From positions 28,030,845 to 28,094,844 of the forward strand of contig CM055095.1 of NCBI GenBank assembly GCA_029204225.1: DNA of 64,000 nt. The letters run 5' to 3'. Both the position numbers and the translations under genes were made by a program. The notes under the pieces are model-generated. The model saw nothing but the letters and a program-made list of their open reading frames with translations. It did not search any database and had not been told where the DNA came from. Shown piece by piece: positions 57,260-64,000 of the stretch (position 1 is the stretch's first letter; every line of letters begins with the position of its first letter). The DNA is from Diphasiastrum complanatum. Taxonomy: Eukaryota > Streptophyta > Lycopodiopsida > Lycopodiales > Lycopodiaceae.

Positions 57260-58503
57260 TGTAGCGCAGGCATCCCAAAGGGAGCCGGGAACCACGACTT
57301 AGTTTCCCAGCCTTCAACTCGTGCCATCCAAACCCACTTGACATACAAGTAGCCAACTCGCAAACAACGATCAGACTTAACCCACTTGAAGTTCCGAAAA
57401 CCAACATTGAGATCCAACCTGGCGCCATGCCAGATCGGGGGTCCCGATGTGGGTGACTTCCATCCAAGCAAGCCGCCCGACATACATCAAACTTAACCAA
57501 CTCGAAGCTTCGTTACAAACGAGTAACATCCATTCCAGGCAAGCGGTCTGACCTACATCAGACTTAACTCACTGAAAGCTTCGTCACAAGCGCTGGAAGC
57601 CAACCTGGTGCCACGCGAGACTGGACAGCCATAAACAGGTAACTTCCACCCAAGCAAGCCATCCAACTCAGCCGAAAGGTTAGAGCCCGTTCCCCAAGAG
57701 CTTAACCCATTCACGTTCATGCAAGGAACACTCAGAACCACAAGCCACGACAGATATGGAAACAACTAGTTCCTGGACCAAATGGTCCCAACAGCATACC
57801 GCTGGCGCCACGGACCGAATGGTCCCGACGGCATAACGCTGGCATCCCGGGATACGACCCTTAGCTATGTGCCAAGTTAAAAATTTGGTGGCGGCCTTAC
57901 AACTGGCGCTTTTACCGAACACTGAAACCCAGAAGGTATTTAGAGTCAGTTTGAGGAAAAATCCCACTTTATTGATAAATCTGAGAAGGTTACATTTCAA
58001 GTGTGTGACCGACCCTAGTCTTCGGTGTGCTAGCAAGCCAAGGCGAGAGCCATGACGACATTCCAGCAAGGGAGGCTGAGACTTGGTTGGAGCTCGCCCT
58101 GAGTCGCAACTCGCACTCCCCTATAGTATTGGTGTGATTTGGCACCCCCCTCATACCAAGCACTCTATCCAAGCTGGTAAAGCACGTTTTTCTCTCTCTA
58201 GTATTTTCTCTTACTAGAAAGTCATTTTCTCTCTCTAGATTTTATTGATCCCCATGCTTCCTTTAATCATGCCTAGATCGTGTGAGGTGATTGCACATCG
58301 ATCTGAGCTCTTTGGACTCCGCTAGAACCGATCAAAGATTTTCAGCCATAGGAACTTGGCCCCGGCTGAATTCTGGTCCCAGTGGCGCCGGGAGTGGTGC
58401 CGGCGCCGTTGGCGCCGGTAGCAGCAGGGGCGCTGCTGGCGCCGGGGACATAGCTGGCGCCGATGGCGCCAGAAGTAAAGCTTGTAAAGGGAGCTTTACA
58501 ACA
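57260..58503 (-). repeat. C3 3' LTR, 1244 bp
   Basis: The plus strand starts TGTAGCGCAGGCATCCC and ends GAGCTTTACAACA; followed by the reversed purine tract TACACCCCACCTTTA. Confidence 0.92.
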
Positions 58504-59828
58504 TACACCCCACCTTTATAAAATCTGATGTCCTCATCAGATGTCAGATTAAAGTAAAGGTGTCTCCCAATTAAAATAACTATACATTTAAGCTACTTGG
58601 CACAGTACTCAATTTACTGGCCACTTTTTATTAACATTGAAGCTGGCACACCACAAGTCGGAGGCTCAGCTCTTTGTACTGAAAGATTACATAACTTGAA
58701 AATATATCTTTGTCTGGGAAAAGTTTGATATCGCTTTCGTAAAACCCAAAAACCTTATTAACCGGTGACAGAGGCTTTTCTTTGAAATGTTTGCCCCTGT
58801 CGCTTCTGACTTTTGACTTTGGAGCTCCTTTGAGCTCTTGATTTGTCCTTTATGAACTTTGTGTTGAGCTCCCTGAGCTCCAGATTTGTTCAGTTCTGCA
58901 CAAGTATCAGGGCTCCCTGAGCCAAAGGATTTATCGTTTGATTGCCCACTTTATGGTCCACTCCGTGCCTTGTTGCTTCTGCACCTTGATTTCTCTCCTT
59001 GTCCCAGCCTGATCTTGATACTTTTCCATCTTGGCTCTTTAAGGTAGGCAAAGATTGAGTACTCCGCAATGCACCACTCACTTAGCTTGAAGTAGGTCTT
59101 TGAATCAGCCCAAATGTAACCATTGACCTCGTGGAAAGCCAAAGGGTCGCACTAGTTTGATCCGCATCCGAACTATCTCTTCGCGTTTGTTTGAAGCACC
59201 ATGTCCGTCGCGCAAAACTTGACTTTCACAATTCCATCACTGGTCAGTTGCCTCACAGTCAAAACAAGAAGTGTACATCGAGCTTGGCTTCAAGTAGCTC
59301 TCTTTGAATCAGACACATGCACCCAGAGTTTGCACTAGTCCGATCTCAACGCGGACTGTCCCTTAGCGTCCGTTCGAAATACCAATTCTCTCATGCAAGA
59401 CTCAACTTTCACAGTTCCTTCATTGATCAGCTGCCTTACACGTAACACAAACCAGCGTACTCATATGTTTCCTCATCATTGCTGGTCCAGAGAAAGCCTA
59501 TAACAAACTTTCCTTTCCACAACAAAAACTTGTCAACTTATTAGGTCCAAAGTTTGCCAGTCTCCTCGTGTGAGTGTGGCTAGGTCACCTTGAATTTGCC
59601 CCCATTCTGATCAACTTTCATTCAAAATTTGCCCCAAGAGAGAGGTGTGTGTGATAGTTCCCCTCCACTTATAAAATTAGCTGATCAGACTTAGAGTAGA
59701 GTTCTTCGGACAAAAAGCCTTTCCAACACTTTGCTTCCCATCTGCTAGGATTATGGCTCGATCCAACTTGTTGCCAATCTCTGAAGAGGATCCTAGTCTT
59801 TCTCCTTTGAGGAAAAACCCAACTGATA

Positions 59829-60332
59829 CTGGATATCACCCATGCTCAGTGAGTTTCAGTTCCGAAGGTGGCCGTCCCAAAATGAAGAGCAACTGCTCCA
59901 TAGAAGATCTCCCCTGAAATTGCCCTTTCCAACTTTTGACTTCCTGCTTGCATCTGGTGGGCGTTGTCGCAAATGAAACTAACCCAAGAAACAGGCTAGC
60001 CATCCATCCTTTGCAAACATTGAGTCGTTTCGTTGCCGTTCACGTGCGAGTACTTGAATTGCAAATCCACCCCACAGATTCTGGATATCACCCATGCTCA
60101 GTGAGTTTCAGTTCCGAAGGTGGCCGTCCCAAAATTAAGACCAACTGCTCCACAGATCTCCCCTGAAATTGTCCTTTCCAACTTTTGACTACCTGCTTGC
60201 TTTTGGTGGGCGTTGTCGAAAATGAAACTAACCCAAGAAACAGGCTAGCCATCCATCCTTTGCAAACATTGAGTCGTTTCGTTGCCGTTCACGTGCGAGT
60301 ACGTGAACTGCAAATCCGCCCCACAGATTCTG
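59829..60332. repeat. 252-bp tandem duplication private to C3
   Basis: CTGGATATCACCCATGCTCA starts at 59829 and again at 60081; the copies are nearly identical. C1 and C2 hold a single copy, so it arose within C3's lineage. CTG at the junction suggests microhomology. Confidence 0.88.
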
Positions 60333-61064
60333 TAGTCCTCTTTGTTTGATGGTATCAGCCTTCAAAAGAAAAGGTTCCTTCTCGAGCCATCAGCTCCTTG
60401 TATCACAAGCAATCATGCAAACCAGACAAAGCACGAGTACTAAGACTCACCACGAATACATACAAGTAAGACACTCAGGCAGTTTTACTAACAAGTAACA
60501 AAGACAAGGTCCCCAATTGGTCCTGCCAACCAACCTTTGCCTGGCCGCGCCCATACAAATCGATCACGGAATCAGCCCACATAGGACACCCTTCCAACTA
60601 TCCGTGCTTTCACCATTAAGCAGCACATTGCCTCAGTCACGCCCCACCACTTTTTGGTCGATAGCCCTTATAGCTAAACGATCGACAGCTATCCCGCACC
60701 GGCAGCTAACCACCTGTGCTTTACACCCGAATTCGAGCAGCATCTCTGTATCAATGGTTAACCCGTACAGTTCGAATATGTCGCCCCGCACCCCACAAGG
60801 TACAGACCGTGCTTTCACCTCCCTAGGCAGTACTTTGCCTCATCCGTCCTACGTGCAGACAGTGCCAGGCCCGAACCGCGAGAACTGACCGTGCTTACAC
60901 CTCAAGGGCAGCACCTTGACTCATCAAGTCCCCCGTTCTGTCGACCACCCCGACCGTGGACGCACCCGTGCTTACACTGTGGGTAGCACCTTGCACAACA
61001 ATTGTCTTGATGAACCCCAAACCGTGCCATTTCCGTGAGATCCGCATAGCTGACCGGCTAGTCG

Positions 61065-61076
61065 GCTCTGATACCA
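61065..61076 (-). promoter_or_regulatory. C3 primer-binding site
   Basis: GCTCTGATACCA, followed by CA and the LTR start TGTAGCG at 61079. Confidence 0.92.
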
Positions 61077-61078
61077 CA

Positions 61079-62332
61079 TGTAGCGCAGGCATCCCAAAGG
61101 GAGCCGGGAACCACGACTTAGCTTCCCAGCCTTCAACTCGTGCCATCCAAACCCACTTGACATACAAGCAGCCAACTCGCCAACAATGATCAGACTCAAC
61201 CCACTTGATGTTCCGAAAACCAACATTGAGATCCAACCTGGCGCCATGCCAGATCGGGGGTCCCGATGTGGGTGACTTCCCTCCAAGCAAGCTGCCCGAC
61301 ATACATCAAACTTAACCAACTCGAAGCTTCATTACAAACGAGTTACATCCATTCCAATCAAGCGGTCTGACCTACATCAGACTTAACCCACTGAAAGCTT
61401 CGTCATGAGTGCTGGAAGCCAACCTGGCGCCACGCCAGACTGGACAGCCATAAACAGGTAACTTCCACCCAAGCAAGCCATCCAACTCAGCCGACAGGTT
61501 AGAGCCCGTTCCCCAAGAGCTTAACCCATTCACATTCATGCAAGGAACACTCAGAACCACAAGCCGCGACAGATATGGAAACAACCAGTTCCTGGACCAA
61601 ATGGTCCCTGACAGCATACCGCTGGCGCCACAGATCGAATGGTCCCGACGACATACCGCTGGCGTCCCGGGATACGACCCTCAGCTATGTGCCAAGTTAA
61701 AAATTTGGAAGCGGCCTTACAACTGGCGCTTTTACCGAACACTGAAACCCTGAAGGTAATCAGAGTCAGTTTGAGGAAAATCCCACTTTATTGATAAATC
61801 TGAGAAGGTTACATTTCAAGTGTGTGACCGACCCTAGTCTTCGGGGCGCTAGCATGCCAAGGTGAGAGCCATGACAACATTCCAGCAAGGGAGGCTGAGG
61901 GAGGCTGAGACTTGGTTGGAGCTCGCCCTGAGTCGCAACCCGCACTCCCCTATAGTATTGGTGTGATTCGGCACCCCCCTCATACCAAGCACTTTATCCA
62001 AGCTGGTAAAGCACATTTTTCTCTCTCTAGGATTTTCTCTTTCTAGAAAGTTATTTTCTCTCTCTAGATTTTATTGATCCATAGGCTTCCTTTAATCATG
62101 CCTAGATCGTGTGAGGTGATTGCACATCGATCTGAGCTCTCTGGACTCCGCTAGAACCGATCAAAGATTTTCAGTTATAGGAACTTGGCGCCGGCTGGAT
62201 TCTGGTCACAGTGGCGCTGGGAGCGGCGCCGGAACCGTTGGCGCCGGGAGCTGCAGGGGCGCTGCTGGCGCCGGGGACAAAGCTGGCGCCGATGGCGCTG
62301 GAAGTAAAGCTTTTAAAGATAGCTTTACAACA
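61079..62332 (-). repeat. C3 5' LTR, 1254 bp
   Basis: Same ends as the 3' LTR. An 11-bp local duplication (GGGAGGCTGAG near 61890-61910) accounts for part of the extra length. Confidence 0.92.
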
Positions 62333-64000
62333 GTGCGGGGCGACATATTCGAACTATACAGGTTAACCATTGATACAGAGATGCTGCTCGAATTCGGGTG
62401 TGAAGCACGGGTGGTTAGCTGCCAGTGCGGGATAGCTGCCGATCGTTTAGCTATAAGGGCTGTCAACCAAAAAGTGGTGGGGCATGACTGAGGCAATGTG
62501 CTGCTTAATGGTGAAAGCACGGATAGTTGGAAGGGTGTCCTATGTGGGCTGATTCCGTGATCGATTTGCATGGGTGCGGCCAGGCAAAGGTCGGTTGGTA
62601 GGACCATCTCAAAGGGGGACCTTGTCTTTGTTACTTGTTAGTAAACCTGCCTGAGTGTCTTACTTGTATGTATTTGTGGTGAGTCTTAGTACTCGTGCTT
62701 TGCCTGGTTTGCATGATTGCTTGTGATACAAGGAGCTGATGGCTCGAGAAGGAACCTTTTCTTTTGAAGGCTGATACCATCAAACAAAGAGGACTACAGA
62801 ATCTGTGGGGCGGATTTGCAGTTCAAGTACTCGCACGTGAACGGCAACGAAACGACTCAATGTTTGCAAAGGATGGATGGCTAGCTTGTTTCTTGGGTTA
62901 GTTTCATTTGCGACAACGCCCACCAGACGCAAGCAGGAAGTCAAAAGTTGGAAAGGGCAATTTAGGGGAGACCTTCTATGGAGCATTTGGTCTTCATTTT
63001 GGGACGGCCACCTTCGGACTGAAACTCACTGAGCATGGGTGATATCCAGTATCAGTTGGGTTTTTCCTCAAAGGGAAAAGACTAGGATCCTCTTCAGAGA
63101 TTGGCAACAAGTTGGATTGAGCCATAATCCTAGCAGATGGGAAGCAAAGTGTTGGAAAGGCTTTTTGTCCGAAGAACTCTACTCTAAGTCCGATCAGCTG
63201 ATTTTGTAAGTGGAGGGGAACTATCACACACACCTCTCTCTTGGGGCAAATTCTGAATGAAAGTTGATCAAAATGGGGGCAAATTCAAGGTGACCTAGCC
63301 ATACTCACACGAGGAGACTGGCGAACTTTGGACCTAATAAGTTGACAAGTTTTTCTTGTGGAAAGGAAAGTTTGTTATAGGCTTTCTCTGGACCAGCAAT
63401 GATGAGGAAACATATGAGTACGCTGGTTTGTGTTACGTGTAAGGCAGCTGATCAATGAAGGAACTGTGAAAGTTGAGTCTTGCATGAGAGACTTGGTATT
63501 TCGAGCGGACGCTAAGGGACAGTTCGCGTTGAGATCGGACTAGTGCAAACTCTGGGTGCATGTGTCTGATTCAAAGAGAGCTACTTGAAGCCAAGCTCGA
63601 TGTACACTTCTTGTTTTGACTGTGAGGCAACTGACCAGTGATGGAATTGTGAAAGTCAGGTTTTGCGCGATGGACATGGTGCTTCAAACAAACGCGAAGA
63701 GATAGTTCAGATGTTGATCAAACTGGTGCGACCCTTTGGCTTTCCACGAGGTCAATGGTTACATTTGGGCTTATTCAAAGAGCTACTTCAAGCTAAGTGA
63801 GAGGTGCATTGCGGAGTACTCAATCTTTGCCTACCTTAAAGAGCCAATATGGAAAAGTATCAAGATCAGGCTGGGACAAGGATAGAAATCAAGGTGCAGA
63901 AGCAACAAGGCACGAAGTGGACCATAAAGTGGGCAATCAAATGATAAATCCTTTGGCTCAGGGAGCCTTGATACTTGTGCGGAACTGAACAAATCTGGTC
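62333..64000 (+). mobile_element. C2: internal region, right part, running off the window
   Basis: Begins with the second GTGCG, then GGGCGACATATTCG as in C1 at 52911, and follows C1's internal region to the window edge. It has one copy of the segment doubled in C3. No coding frame. The 3' LTR lies beyond the window. Confidence 0.88.

Larger units (their letters stand above)
57260..62332 (-). mobile_element. C3: complete nested LARD copy, 5073 bp
   Basis: Inverted relative to C1 and C2. LTRs are 57260-58503 (3') and 61079-62332 (5'), internal region 58504-61078, primer-binding site 61065-61076, polypurine tract about 58505-58518 (reverse). GTGCG flanks both sides (57255-57259 and 62333-62337). 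C1 and C3 themselves show what the unfilled site looks like. The internal region is non-coding. About eight differences in the first ~225 bp of the LTR pair suggest a few percent divergence. Confidence 0.93.

Noticed and set aside
52533-63988. Many open frames of 60-178 codons in the LARD copies
   Set aside because: They occur on both strands over the same bases, differ between copies by frameshifts, span LTR boundaries and show no gag or pol motif.

Overview
The window looks like a transposable-element-rich stretch of a large plant nuclear genome. The evidence is several Ty1-copia families primed by the plant initiator tRNA-Met site (TGGTATCAGAGC), a CACTA-type DUF4216 domain, spliceosomal introns with GTAAGT donors, microsatellites and long AT-rich spacers. 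No rRNA, tRNA, CRISPR or bacterial-type gene was seen. The lineage cannot be fixed from sequence alone. A two-copy gene with a GDLKxLKC...GANSK..C..C signature hints weakly at a non-angiosperm plant, which is inference only.

Layout. 1-9.8 kb: AT-rich host DNA with a possible terminal exon, two solo LTRs with recognisable target duplications (582-1282 and 6306-6949), a broken multi-exon gene (D1, 2789-5293) and a cluster of a 16-bp motif around it. 9.8-14.4 kb: a decayed minus-strand copia element whose reverse transcriptase has been lost, then a fragment of another gag. 14.4-17.0 kb: homopolymer, (GA)n and a ~151-bp tandem array. 17.0-20.2 kb: two LTR-element remnants. 20.5-27.5 kb: an island of low-copy-looking coding sequence. 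It holds gene A (+), a 312-codon ORF with a centromeric-H3-like histone fold (-), gene C (+) and D2 (-), a diverged broken paralogue of D1. 27.5-46.2 kb: copia fragments, a copia pol relic (34.7-38.3 kb), a truncated forward copia (39.1-42.4 kb), a broken CACTA TNP2 tail (42.6-43.9 kb), a foldback and dispersed repeats.

The last 18 kb is a nested stack. A GC-richer non-coding LTR element (LARD type, LTR about 1.23 kb, internal region about 2.3 kb) is present three times. Copy C1 (46260-55741) has an intact, apparently very young copia element (46487-52529, 1317-codon gag-pol) in its 5' LTR. Copy C2 starts inside C1's 3' LTR at 55742 and runs past the window. Copy C3 (57260-62332, inverted) sits inside C2 with a perfect GTGCG target duplication. 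The LARD copies encode no gag or pol and must rely on proteins supplied in trans. The copia elements are their own replication units. The only non-element coding island is 20.5-27.5 kb.

Most protein-like sequence here is broken. The coding frames without internal stops that merit attention are the copia polyprotein, the histone-fold ORF and a few anonymous exons.
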